A stretch of DNA of 18,576 nucleotides from Clostridiaceae bacterium (lineage in GTDB: Bacteria; Bacillota; Clostridia; Oscillospirales; Acutalibacteraceae), in assembly GCA_016293225.1 (NCBI GenBank), contig JAEDEQ010000037.1, positions 1 through 18,576 on the forward strand. The letters are read 5' to 3'. The notes beneath the pieces are model-generated. The model saw only the letters and a list, made by a program, of their open reading frames with translations. It searched no databases and was not told the DNA's origin. Below are positions 1-6,110 of the stretch, piece by piece. The first letter of the stretch is position 1, and every line of letters begins with the position of its first letter. A program made the translations under genes and the position numbers.

Positions 1-87
1 CTCATCTTCTTCAACCTGAATTTCTATTTGTAATAGCTCTGCAATAAAATTAACACTCTGTTGACTTGTTAAAAATTTTTGATTATT
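1..87 (-). pseudogene. Coding-like minus-strand fragment running off the left edge
   Basis: On the minus strand 29 codons are open from just after a stop at 88-90 to the window edge. The reading contains a glutamate- and isoleucine-rich stretch (IAELLQIEIQVEEDE), which looks like real protein rather than random AT-rich translation. No ATG, GTG or TTG occurs in frame before the edge, so if the fragment is genuine it has lost its start. I do not recognise the family. It could also be chance. Confidence 0.22.
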
Positions 88-114
88 TTAGCTTGCAAAG
101 CGATATTTGCAAAA

Positions 115-269
115 AAGCATCGGGAAAAAGCCGTAAAGCTCACCGACCTCACCCCGGAATATCTACCATTGCGGTCAGGGTTTTCCAAAAGAACGGAACC
201 AAAACCGGATGGTCAAATTGGAGCCGATATTCAAGAAACGGCGAAATGGTTGTAATTACCGTAAAGTAA
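115..269 (+). pseudogene. Frameshifted 3' remnant of a fibronectin type III-like protein gene
   Basis: The end of this stretch reads TIAVRVFQKNGTKTGWSNWS and then VVITVK followed by a stop. That resembles the last strands of clostridial fibronectin type III domains, where a V-x-V-R-A/V-Y/F strand is followed by a W-S-x-W-S loop. The strand that should precede it (VKLTDLTPEY, typical of the fn3 'L-T-x-L-x-P-x-x-x-Y' motif) is present in a different frame at about 133-162, so one indel near 160-168 separates the two halves. No start codon with a ribosome site lies upstream, and a terminator follows about 20 bases after the stop. I read it as the decayed end of a secreted or surface protein gene. 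The fn3 assignment rests on motif memory only. Confidence 0.42.
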
Positions 270-289
270 AGGTTGATATAAAAACGGCG

Positions 290-323
290 AGCACCGCAGA
301 TTTTCCGTCTGCGGTGCTTTTCA
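290..323. terminator. Bidirectional intrinsic terminator
   Basis: An 11-bp perfect stem (AGCACCGCAGA at 290-300 with TCTGCGGTGCT at 308-318) encloses a 7-base loop. A T-rich run follows on the plus strand, and on the minus strand GTTTTTATA follows a few bases after the stem. It can end transcription from the fn3 remnant on the plus strand and from the 470-1021 gene on the minus strand. Confidence 0.85.
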
Positions 324-344
324 TTATATATATCTATATATGTC

Positions 345-434
345 TCAGTTTAATCCAATAAACTCTGCTTCAACCCATGGAATCGTAACGTTTGCGTTGA
401 ATGAAGGAAAAATCAAATTGGACTTAATCGGCGG
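345..434 (-). pseudogene. Coding-like C-terminal fragment downstream of the 470-1021 gene
   Basis: On the minus strand 29 open codons follow a stop at 435-437 and end at a stop at 345-347. The translation includes IFPSFNANVTIPWVEAEFIGLN in pieces (IFPSFNANVTIP, WVEAEFIGLN), which is protein-like but has no start codon with a ribosome site. It is in a different frame from the gene at 470-1021, whose stop lies 33 bases upstream. It may be the broken end of another protein. I recognise no family. Confidence 0.25.
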
Positions 435-469
435 TTATTTCTTAATCCTTATATCTGTTCTCGAATCGG

Positions 470-1021
470 TCACTTGGATGTAAACTCGTTTAGCGATACC
501 TCGATTTTTTTCTTTCCAAAAATGTTATCGTCTTCCAAAAGATAAAAATCAAGTCCACCGATAAAGTCCGAAAGCTCTTTATCACTCATATTGTTTCTGC
601 GGCACACAAAACGTGAGTCTACCTCCTTCGTCTCGCCCGGAGAAAGGCTAACGGCTTTCATGTATGGCTCCAAGTAGCAAATAACATCGTTATCTGCTTT
701 CGGAAAAAGGTACAACGCAAATGTTGTCAGTTTGCTCGGATTGTACACCTTGACGGTAACCTCCGCAACGCAGTACTCGTTGGCATTGTCTGGCTCAAAT
801 TCAAAGCCCTTGCGCATATAATCAATATATCCCCGACTGCGGTCATTGTTAAACTGCCGGACACAACTCTGCAGATCTACGTCAGTAAAAGGAGTGCCGA
901 TTTCAACTTTGGCTTCTACAACATCGAACGGCCGGTATATCATGAAATATATAGCTGTTCCGGCGACTGCCAGCGCTGCAATACAGCTCAAAAGAACCGC
1001 AAGAATCAACTTTTTCCTCAT
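470..1021 (-). CDS. Hypothetical membrane-anchored protein, 183 aa
   Basis: Function unknown. The start ATG at 1019-1021 is preceded by AAAGGG about ten bases upstream. Residues 2-4 are basic and residues 5-28 form one hydrophobic segment, so the protein is probably tethered to the membrane with the rest outside. It lacks a clear lipobox, although Cys13 lies within the segment. The exported part (about 30-183) has four cysteines and a central beta-rich stretch (EVTVKVYNPSKLTTFALYLF) that resembles an immunoglobulin-like or 'intracellular/extracellular proteinaceous additive' fold, ending in a strand-like KKKIEVSLNEF. No catalytic motif is visible. The gene stands alone: fragments lie on both sides and the nearest terminator is at 290-323. 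The AT-rich region upstream (1022-1200) should hold its promoter, but I could not pick one confidently. Confidence 0.72.
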   Translation of the reverse strand: MRKKLILAVLLSCIAALAVAGTAIYFMIYRPFDVVEAKVEIGTPFTDVDLQSCVRQFNNDRSRGYIDYMRKGFEFEPDNANEYCVAEVTVKVYNPSKLTTFALYLFPKADNDVICYLEPYMKAVSLSPGETKEVDSRFVCRRNNMSDKELSDFIGGLDFYLLEDDNIFGKKKIEVSLNEFTSK

Positions 1022-1215
1022 ATAAACAACCCTTTCGTTCCTTATTTTTTTTGCGCTATCTTGCTTTTTAAGCCGGTTTAATAATTATAGTATACATAAC
1101 ATTATATTTCTTGTACAGCAGTTTTATAAAATTAGTACTTATTTTCTAAAATTGTACCAAACATTTACTGTTAACAATACAATTAACTTTTATAATCTTA
1201 ATTGAGGTGTTATCA
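1022..1215. other. AT-rich intergenic stretch with no identifiable gene
   Basis: This stretch is strongly AT-rich and separates the minus-strand gene at 470-1021 from plus-strand material. Several TATAAT-like hexamers are present on both strands (for example near 1193-1198), but none has a good -35 partner at 16-18 bases. It most likely contains divergent promoters that I cannot resolve. No coding frame is supported. Confidence 0.5.
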
Positions 1216-1315
1216 ATGAACTGCTCCAAAAGGTAATTACAGAATTACATTCATTTATTATATTTACCACAGCGTAGAAGACTCCTATACCACCTGCGAA
1301 TTCTCCGTTGACTGA
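1216..1315 (+). pseudogene. Small frameshifted gene or gene remnant before a terminator
   Basis: An ATG at 1216 follows GAGGTG at a normal distance, but its frame closes after six codons (MNCSKR). Moving one frame over gives an uninterrupted reading from 1220 to the TGA at 1313-1315 (APKGNYRITFIYYIYHS, then VEDSYTTCEFSVD) that is strongly protein-like, with alternating polar and aromatic residues as in a beta strand. A terminator begins about 20 bases later. The simplest reading is a short gene, or the end of a longer one, broken by a single-base indel right after the start. The family is not recognised. Confidence 0.33.
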
Positions 1316-1336
1316 GACTGAAACAACACATATTTT

Positions 1337-1369
1337 GCCGCGGTTTTGCCCCGCGGCGTTTTATTATTT
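1337..1369 (+). terminator. Intrinsic terminator
   Basis: GCCGCGG at 1337-1343 pairs with CCGCGGC at 1351-1357 around a 7-base loop, followed by GTTTTATTATTT. It closes whatever plus-strand unit once covered 1216-1315 and insulates the next promoter, which begins 49 bases later. Confidence 0.82.
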
Positions 1370-1417
1370 AAGCAGTTACCCTGTCTTTTAACACTCAAAA
1401 TATTCACAGTTTCTCCA

Positions 1418-1447
1418 TTGACTGGAAAATGGCGCTTGTGCTATTAT
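1418..1447 (+). promoter_or_regulatory. SigmaA-type promoter of the secreted Big_2 protein gene
   Basis: TTGACT at 1418-1423 and TATTAT at 1442-1447 are 18 bases apart, close to the housekeeping consensus. The ATG of the gene follows about 50 bases downstream with a strong ribosome site between them. Confidence 0.7.
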
Positions 1448-1496
1448 AGAAACGAAAAAAATGCGCTGCTGCGTATTTAATGGAAAGGGGAAGAAT

Positions 1497-4106
1497 ATGA
1501 AAAAAGTCTTATCACTGATTCTTGCACTTGCGCTTGTAATGAGTACCTGCGTGAGTGCCTCGGCCGCGTTCAAAAAGAATGACGCTACGCTGCGCCTTGT
1601 TGTTCCCGAAAACTGGGAAATGGATATCGGCGACAGCAGAAGCGTTGAACCCGTTTTTTCCTCCTCGGTCTCAAAACGCACCCTCACCTGGAGCGCCGAG
1701 CCCTCCTCGGTTGCAAAGGTTGATTCCTGGGGACGCGTGACCGCCGTGGGCGAGGGTACGGCGAAAATTACCGCCGGAAACCCTGACGGGCTTTCAAGCA
1801 CCGTAACTCTCAGGGTTGTTAAAACTCCGACCAAAAAAGCAATAAGCAAAACCCGTCAGGACTATAACGGAACAGCCGCAGACGAGGGCACAAACCTCCA
1901 AAAGGTTGTTACCCGTTATAAAAACAACAGCAAAGACGCACCCGATTTTATCAAAAATTCGCTCGATTACAAGAACGCCCAAGAGGCCGTTACAAAGGAC
2001 GGAGCAAAGTGGAGCATCACAGACTACGGCGTGCTCAGAACCTGCGAAAACGCAAAGAATCCGCGCGACAAAGAGCAGCGCTTCATGGGCGACAGATACT
2101 TCTATTCCGCCGACACGACCGACGGCAACGTCCTTGCAATCTACCCCGACGGTGAAAACGGAATCTGGACCGTTATGGCAAGAGGTTATACCCACATTGA
2201 AATGAAGGACATCAGCGGAACCCAAAAGGCCGCAATAATGAGCGAGAACACGCAAAAGTATGTTGCAAGGCGCGGCATGGTTTCAAACGCAGACCTCGTT
2301 GACGGAGAATGGGTCTCAGAGGAAAGCGACAACGACGGACTCTGGACCTCAATGTACGGCGCAGGCGAGCTCATGCGCTATGCCGTTCTGCGCAACGATC
2401 CGACCGCAACAAAGGAAGAAATTGAAGCCGCAAGGAAAACAGCCTATCTTTCCACCGAGGCGGTTCTGCTTCTTACATATATCTCAATGAGAACCGGCAC
2501 GGTTGAAGCTCTTGTTCACGCCCAGCGCAACGGAGATGTCGGCAACGTCAATGTCGGCAAATGGTATTCGGCCGACGTTCTCAAGTCAGGCGGCGATTAT
2601 TCGCAGAATGTACCCGAGCAAAGCCCCGCTTCGGCTTTTGATTCAATGTATAACAAGTATCTCAAGTTCGGCGTCGGCTCATATCTGATGAAAAAAGACA
2701 ATCTCAAGCTCTTTGTTCCCGGCGATTGGGCAACTTTCGGCGAAAACGACACCTACAAAGCGGCAAAAAGAACCCGACTGCTTGAGGGCTTCTGGTCAAG
2801 AACCTATTCCTTCCTCGACGAGGGCAAGGAAATTGACGGCTATATCTATTGGAAGCACAACGGCGACGGCACCGCAACCGGCGTTTCAACAAAAAAGGAA
2901 AGCTCCGCGGGCTATCTTCTCAACGGCGAAAACCTCCGCGGCGTTACGGTTGACGCCTCCGGAAAGATTCCCGAAAGGCTTTGGAACGACCTTATCGGCT
3001 CCGGCTATGATGTCAGCGACATCATTTATAAGGGAGACACCAGCGCCGACGAAATTATCGGTCACCTTTTCATTTATAAGCTTGCATATGATATCCTCGG
3101 CCCGGAGGACGCGGAGATAAAAGATCTCATAGTAAGAACAATGGACTCCTTTGCCCAGCATATTGTTGACAACGGCTACGCCCTCTGCGACGGAAGCGGA
3201 CAGCCCACCACCTGGGGCAAGTTCAGCCGCACCTATTTCCACAACGGACAGGTGCTCGGCGGCGCTCCGCTGCAGACCTCGGTCATTCTTTCCGCCTTTA
3301 AGCTTGCCGCCTATGTTACGGGCGATCAGAAGTGGGAAGACGAATACCGCATGGCGGCGCTCGATCCTGCATATGAATATGCAAAAATCATGACCCAGGA
3401 GCTTGAACGCTACAATATGTCCATACTTGAATATGCAAACAGCGTTTCCCCGGTGCTCGGCTTCATTCTCCGTCCGCTCGTCAAGACTGACCTGTTCAAG
3501 TTTGTTTACCGCCTTATCCTCAACTATTCCGACGAGGAGATGGCAATGCTTGCATACTATCTGCTTTTCCAGATGGAGGACGATGAAACTCTCCTTTCAT
3601 ACTACAGAGAAGGACTCAACGATTGGTGGTATTCTATCTCGCACAGCGAAAATCCCTGCTGGTACTACATCTATCAGCTTGCATATCCCGACGAGGAAAA
3701 GACCGATGTTTACGGCAACAGCCTCATTGAAACCGCTTCCTGGTCGCTTAACCGCCATCCGATAGACACGCGCCGCTATCTTGCTTCAAACAGCAACCGC
3801 GACGATATCACAATGTTTGACCTGAGCGCCGCAGGAATTGACGGAACGGCAGAGCTTTCATACGACCGGAACGTTAAAAAGCCGCTGTTCTACAACAACA
3901 AAAACGGCGTGCTTCAGGTAATCGGCGTTGTCCTTTGCGGCGGAAAGCTCCCCTGGAAGGTTGCCGCCCCAGATGAAAGAGAGCTGCACAAATATAACGG
4001 CTCAACCTATTCCCTCGGCACACGCTCGCAGTCGGGCACCATGGAAGGCTCAACAACCTACACCCTGCCTTATTGGATGGGCAGATATCACGGAATGATT
4101 AAATGA
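1497..4106 (+). CDS. Secreted Big_2-domain protein with a glycosidase-like helical domain, 869 aa
   Basis: I place the start at the ATG at 1497, not at the upstream in-frame ATG at 1461, because GGAAAGGGGAAG sits just before 1497 and the signal peptide begins there. Residues 1-24 form a classical signal peptide ending in ASA-A. Residues about 29-108 are a bacterial Ig-like (Big_2) domain: the pattern LTWSAEPSSVAKVD, then GRVTAVGEGTAKITA, is diagnostic. The remaining roughly 750 residues are helix-rich and contain SDNDGLWTSMYGAGELMRYA (about 277-296). I associate this kind of motif with six-hairpin (alpha/alpha-toroid) glycosidase-like proteins from gut bacteria, though the enzyme class is inference. 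Aromatic- and Asp/Glu-rich segments through the domain fit a carbohydrate-binding surface. There is no sortase signal, dockerin or SLH repeat, so it is probably released or held by the Big_2 domain. It is transcribed alone from 1418 and ends at a strong terminator. Confidence 0.9.
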   Translation: MKKVLSLILALALVMSTCVSASAAFKKNDATLRLVVPENWEMDIGDSRSVEPVFSSSVSKRTLTWSAEPSSVAKVDSWGRVTAVGEGTAKITAGNPDGLSSTVTLRVVKTPTKKAISKTRQDYNGTAADEGTNLQKVVTRYKNNSKDAPDFIKNSLDYKNAQEAVTKDGAKWSITDYGVLRTCENAKNPRDKEQRFMGDRYFYSADTTDGNVLAIYPDGENGIWTVMARGYTHIEMKDISGTQKAAIMSENTQKYVARRGMVSNADLVDGEWVSEESDNDGLWTSMYGAGELMRYAVLRNDPTATKEEIEAARKTAYLSTEAVLLLTYISMRTGTVEALVHAQRNGDVGNVNVGKWYSADVLKSGGDYSQNVPEQSPASAFDSMYNKYLKFGVGSYLMKKDNLKLFVPGDWATFGENDTYKAAKRTRLLEGFWSRTYSFLDEGKEIDGYIYWKHNGDGTATGVSTKKESSAGYLLNGENLRGVTVDASGKIPERLWNDLIGSGYDVSDIIYKGDTSADEIIGHLFIYKLAYDILGPEDAEIKDLIVRTMDSFAQHIVDNGYALCDGSGQPTTWGKFSRTYFHNGQVLGGAPLQTSVILSAFKLAAYVTGDQKWEDEYRMAALDPAYEYAKIMTQELERYNMSILEYANSVSPVLGFILRPLVKTDLFKFVYRLILNYSDEEMAMLAYYLLFQMEDDETLLSYYREGLNDWWYSISHSENPCWYYIYQLAYPDEEKTDVYGNSLIETASWSLNRHPIDTRRYLASNSNRDDITMFDLSAAGIDGTAELSYDRNVKKPLFYNNKNGVLQVIGVVLCGGKLPWKVAAPDERELHKYNGSTYSLGTRSQSGTMEGSTTYTLPYWMGRYHGMIK

Positions 4107-4111
4107 GAGAA

Positions 4112-4157
4112 CTCCCCGTGAAGGTGCAAACGTACCTTCACGGGGAGCTTTTCTTTT
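4112..4157 (+). terminator. Strong intrinsic terminator between convergent genes
   Basis: A 14-bp perfect stem (CTCCCCGTGAAGGT at 4112-4125 with its complement at 4134-4147) has an 8-base loop and is followed by CTTTTCTTTT on the plus strand. It lies five bases after the stop of the Big_2 protein gene. The stem may also serve the minus-strand gene ending at 4187, although the T-run on that side is weaker. Confidence 0.9.
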
Positions 4158-4186
4158 GTCACGATACACGGAGTTACTCGTCATTC

Positions 4187-5080
4187 TCATTTATCGGTTA
4201 TATAGTCTTCAAGGTTGATTTCACTTTTTTCAATGACGGGATAGGCTCTTGAGAAGGGTACAAGACCACCGTCCGGATCAAGCTTCATAAAGACATAATA
4301 AGCAGTATCAGCTTTAAGTCCCGGCGGAAGAAGAATATAATCAAGCTTTCCGGGATCTTTGCTTTTGCTGTCTTTTGCGTCGGCAACCCTGAAGTCGTCA
4401 ACCTGATAGCGGGCAACATATTTGTTTTGAGCGGCTTCATGCGAAACCTTGATTTCAGCAATCACATCTGATTCGTCCGCCAGAACTGACTTGTCGGTCG
4501 AAGAAGAAACCTCGAGACGTTTTCCGAGCGCAGAACCGACAATACCTTTCTTCAAGGCGTTCTTTGCAATTTTTTCAACCTCTGACGGGTTTATTTCAAC
4601 CTTTCCGTTTTCAACGGTTTCGATACCGTTTTCCCCGACTGCAAGAACTGTTCCTTTAATTGTGCTTGAAAAAATGGGGTGAGGATAAAGCGCGCTTTCC
4701 CCACTTTGAAGGAAGAGATAATATTCCTTTCCTGAAATCAGTCTCTCATCCGCTTTGTCATAAACATAAATCTCCTCGGGGGTGTTGTCTGTGTAATCCT
4801 CAATGACGCGGAAAACACTTTCGTTCAAATAGTAATTGAATTTTTCGGAAGAAACGAGAGCCGCTTTAACAATGTTGGTTGAATGCTTACAAATATCCTC
4901 GACGTCTGAATAAGGCGCAGAGGAAAGTCTGTTGACTTCGACTTCGGCGGATTGATTTGTCTGCGCCGAAGTCTGCGGCTCGGTTTCCTTTTTTTCAAAA
5001 GGTGAGCTTCCTAAGAAAGCCGCCGCCACTGCAACCGCAACGATGAGAACCACTGCAATAACTGCTATTGATTTTTTCAC
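4187..5080 (-). CDS. Membrane-anchored protein with two similar halves, 297 aa
   Basis: Function unknown. The start is GTG at 5078-5080, preceded by AAGGAGGTAA at ideal spacing, so the rarer codon is well supported. Residues 4-24 are a hydrophobic export or anchor segment after MKKS, followed by a Gln/Thr/Ser/Glu-rich linker to about residue 50. The rest seems to be two copies of one small beta-rich module. The first half has ICKHSTNIVKAALVSS, then VFRVIEDY, then GKEYYLFLQSG and a proline-containing end. The second has VIAEIKVSHEAAQ, then YQVDDFRVADA, then ADTAYYVFMKLD and a similar end. Each reads as strand, strand, loop, 'YY-(L/V)-F' strand. No enzyme motif is visible. It has its own promoter (5249-5277) and a roughly 160-base leader with a hairpin. 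Confidence 0.82.
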   Translation of the reverse strand: MKKSIAVIAVVLIVAVAVAAAFLGSSPFEKKETEPQTSAQTNQSAEVEVNRLSSAPYSDVEDICKHSTNIVKAALVSSEKFNYYLNESVFRVIEDYTDNTPEEIYVYDKADERLISGKEYYLFLQSGESALYPHPIFSSTIKGTVLAVGENGIETVENGKVEINPSEVEKIAKNALKKGIVGSALGKRLEVSSSTDKSVLADESDVIAEIKVSHEAAQNKYVARYQVDDFRVADAKDSKSKDPGKLDYILLPPGLKADTAYYVFMKLDPDGGLVPFSRAYPVIEKSEINLEDYITDK

Positions 5081-5183
5081 AACAAATTACCTCCTTAGAT
5101 GTAAAATAAGTTATAAATCTGTTTAATCTGCCGTTGCCTTTCGGCTCTGACAACGGCAGGAAAATTACCGGTGGAGTTTTCAT
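4995..5183 (-). CDS. Possible 62-codon leader reading frame overlapping the next gene
   Basis: The ATG at 5181-5183 follows AAAGGAGACC at near-ideal spacing, which is as good a start signal as that of the main gene downstream. The frame continues through the leader hairpin and past the GTG at 5080 in another frame, ending at 4995. The peptide starts MKTPPVIFLPLSEPKGNG and becomes cysteine- and serine-rich where it overlaps the main gene, so the overlapping half probably reflects the other frame. If translated, it would carry ribosomes through the hairpin and over the next ribosome site, making it a possible translational regulator. It may simply be an abortive start. Confidence 0.25.
   Translation of the reverse strand: MKTPPVIFLPLSEPKGNGRLNRFITYFTSKEVICCEKINSSYCSGSHRCGCSGGGFLRKLTF
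5128..5159 (-). promoter_or_regulatory. Leader hairpin before the 297-aa protein gene
   Basis: A 9-bp perfect stem, CTGCCGTTG with CAACGGCAG, has a 14-base loop and lies in the 5' leader between the promoter at 5249-5277 and the GTG start. No T-run follows on the minus strand, so it is not an intrinsic terminator. It could stabilise the mRNA or control access to the ribosome site about 30 bases downstream. Confidence 0.5.
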
Positions 5184-5248
5184 TTTTGGTCTCCTTTCTT
5201 TGAATACTTTGAGCAACTGTGATATTTCGAATTTGTCTTTACAATTAG

Positions 5249-5277
5249 ATTATACGGATATTACAGAAAAAAGTCAA
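5249..5277 (-). promoter_or_regulatory. SigmaA-type promoter of the 297-aa protein gene
   Basis: On the minus strand TTGACT (5272-5277) and TATAAT (5249-5254) are exactly 17 bases apart, an almost perfect housekeeping promoter. Transcription would begin near 5242 and leave a leader of about 160 bases. Confidence 0.82.
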
Positions 5278-5280
5278 TAT

Positions 5281-5520
5281 TTTTTAATTATGACATTTGA
5301 TGTATAATTGTATCTTTTATATGTCTGATACTGATTTTGAAAGGCGCAAAGCATTATCGTGTCGTATCGGTTTTCTCAGCTATTAAATATCAATAATTTC
5401 CATGAATTTCAAGACGTATTGCAAAACTGCACATTGTTTGTGCAAAACTCATAAAACAATGAAAAATATTCTTCTCTCCCTCAGTCAGTTATCGCTGACA
5501 ACTCCCGCAGAAGAAACCAA
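5281..5520. other. Intergenic stretch without a supported gene
   Basis: This AT-rich stretch lies between the minus-strand promoter at 5249-5277 and the terminator of the five-gene operon. I see no coding frame, tRNA or strong hairpin in it. A short CAGTTATCGCTG palindrome-like element near 5487-5498 is too small to interpret. Confidence 0.5.
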
Positions 5521-5557
5521 AGAAAAAGCAGAGCCTGCCAATAAAAGTAAGCTCTGC
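5521..5557 (-). terminator. Intrinsic terminator of the five-gene operon
   Basis: On the minus strand GCAGAGC and GCTCTGC (5551-5557 and 5528-5534) form a 7-bp stem with a 16-base loop, followed by TTTTTCTTT. It lies about 107 bases beyond the tadA stop and is the first terminator met by transcripts of the operon. Confidence 0.75.
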
Positions 5558-5622
5558 AAACAACGACAAGTGTAAAACCGGAGTATGACTATACATCACA
5601 CAGCTGTTTTTTTGTGCTTTTA

Positions 5623-5657
5623 GATAAGAGATAAGAGATAATGGATAATAGATAACG
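5623..5657. repeat. Five near-tandem copies of a GATAANN heptamer
   Basis: Five consecutive 7-base units read GATAAGA, GATAAGA, GATAATG, GATAATA and GATAACG, together 35 bases with no spacer. They lie six bases beyond the tadA stop codon, in the 3' untranslated part of the operon. The first five bases of each unit are invariant and only the last two vary. The origin is probably replication slippage with later drift. Confidence 0.75.
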
Positions 5658-5663
5658 AATGCT

Positions 5664-6110
5664 TTACCTCAAAGCAGTGAAAAATTCCGTAAGCAAAGAC
5701 CTGCACTCGCTTTCAAAAAAGCCGCCGACAACGCGCACGTCATTTCTGAACGGAGAAAACACATTTTCCCGGCTTATCACGGCTCCTGCCGCTTCGTCAT
5801 ACGCTCCGAAAACAAGCAAGGAAAGCCTTGAATTCAATATTGCGCCGGAACACATACTGCACGGCTCAAGCGTAACGTAAAGCTCGCAGCCGGAAAGCCG
5901 CCAGTCACCGAGCGTTTCGGCCGCGCTGTGTATGGCTTCAATCTCCGCATGGGCAAGGGGCGTTTTTTTCTTTTCGCGGCGGTTTCTCCCCTCGCCTATT
6001 ATTTCATTGTTCTTCACAACGACCGCGCCCACGGGAATTTCCCCGTCCTCAGCCGCCTGGAGCGCAAGAAGCAGCGCCCTTTCCATGAACCTCTTTTCCA
6101 ATGCCGTCAC
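5664..6110 (-). CDS. tadA: tRNA-specific adenosine deaminase, 148 aa
   Basis: TadA converts adenosine-34 to inosine in the anticodon of tRNA-Arg(ACG), letting one tRNA read three codons. It acts in the cytosol as a zinc-dependent dimer. The zinc and proton-shuttle signature HAE is at residues 54-56 (in PLAHAEIEAI) and the second zinc motif PCSMC at 83-87. The N-terminal EIPVGAVVV and EGRNRRE are typical. The GTG at 6108-6110 is the best start: it overlaps the stop of the preceding gene as GTGA, aligns with the family N terminus, and implies translational coupling. A longer in-frame extension to 6275 exists only because that frame is open inside the neighbouring gene. The alternative ATG at 6086 would remove part of the first helix. 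As the last gene of the operon, it is probably a passenger rather than a partner of the upstream genes. Confidence 0.95.
   Translation of the reverse strand: MTALEKRFMERALLLALQAAEDGEIPVGAVVVKNNEIIGEGRNRREKKKTPLAHAEIEAIHSAAETLGDWRLSGCELYVTLEPCSMCSGAILNSRLSLLVFGAYDEAAGAVISRENVFSPFRNDVRVVGGFFESECRSLLTEFFTALR

Noticed and set aside
1461..1496. Upstream ATG for the Big_2 protein
   Set aside because: The added 12 residues would precede the signal peptide, and the ribosome site lies right before 1497.
5623..5657. Possible CRISPR array
   Set aside because: The units are seven bases long with no spacers and no cas genes are present, so this is a simple tandem repeat.
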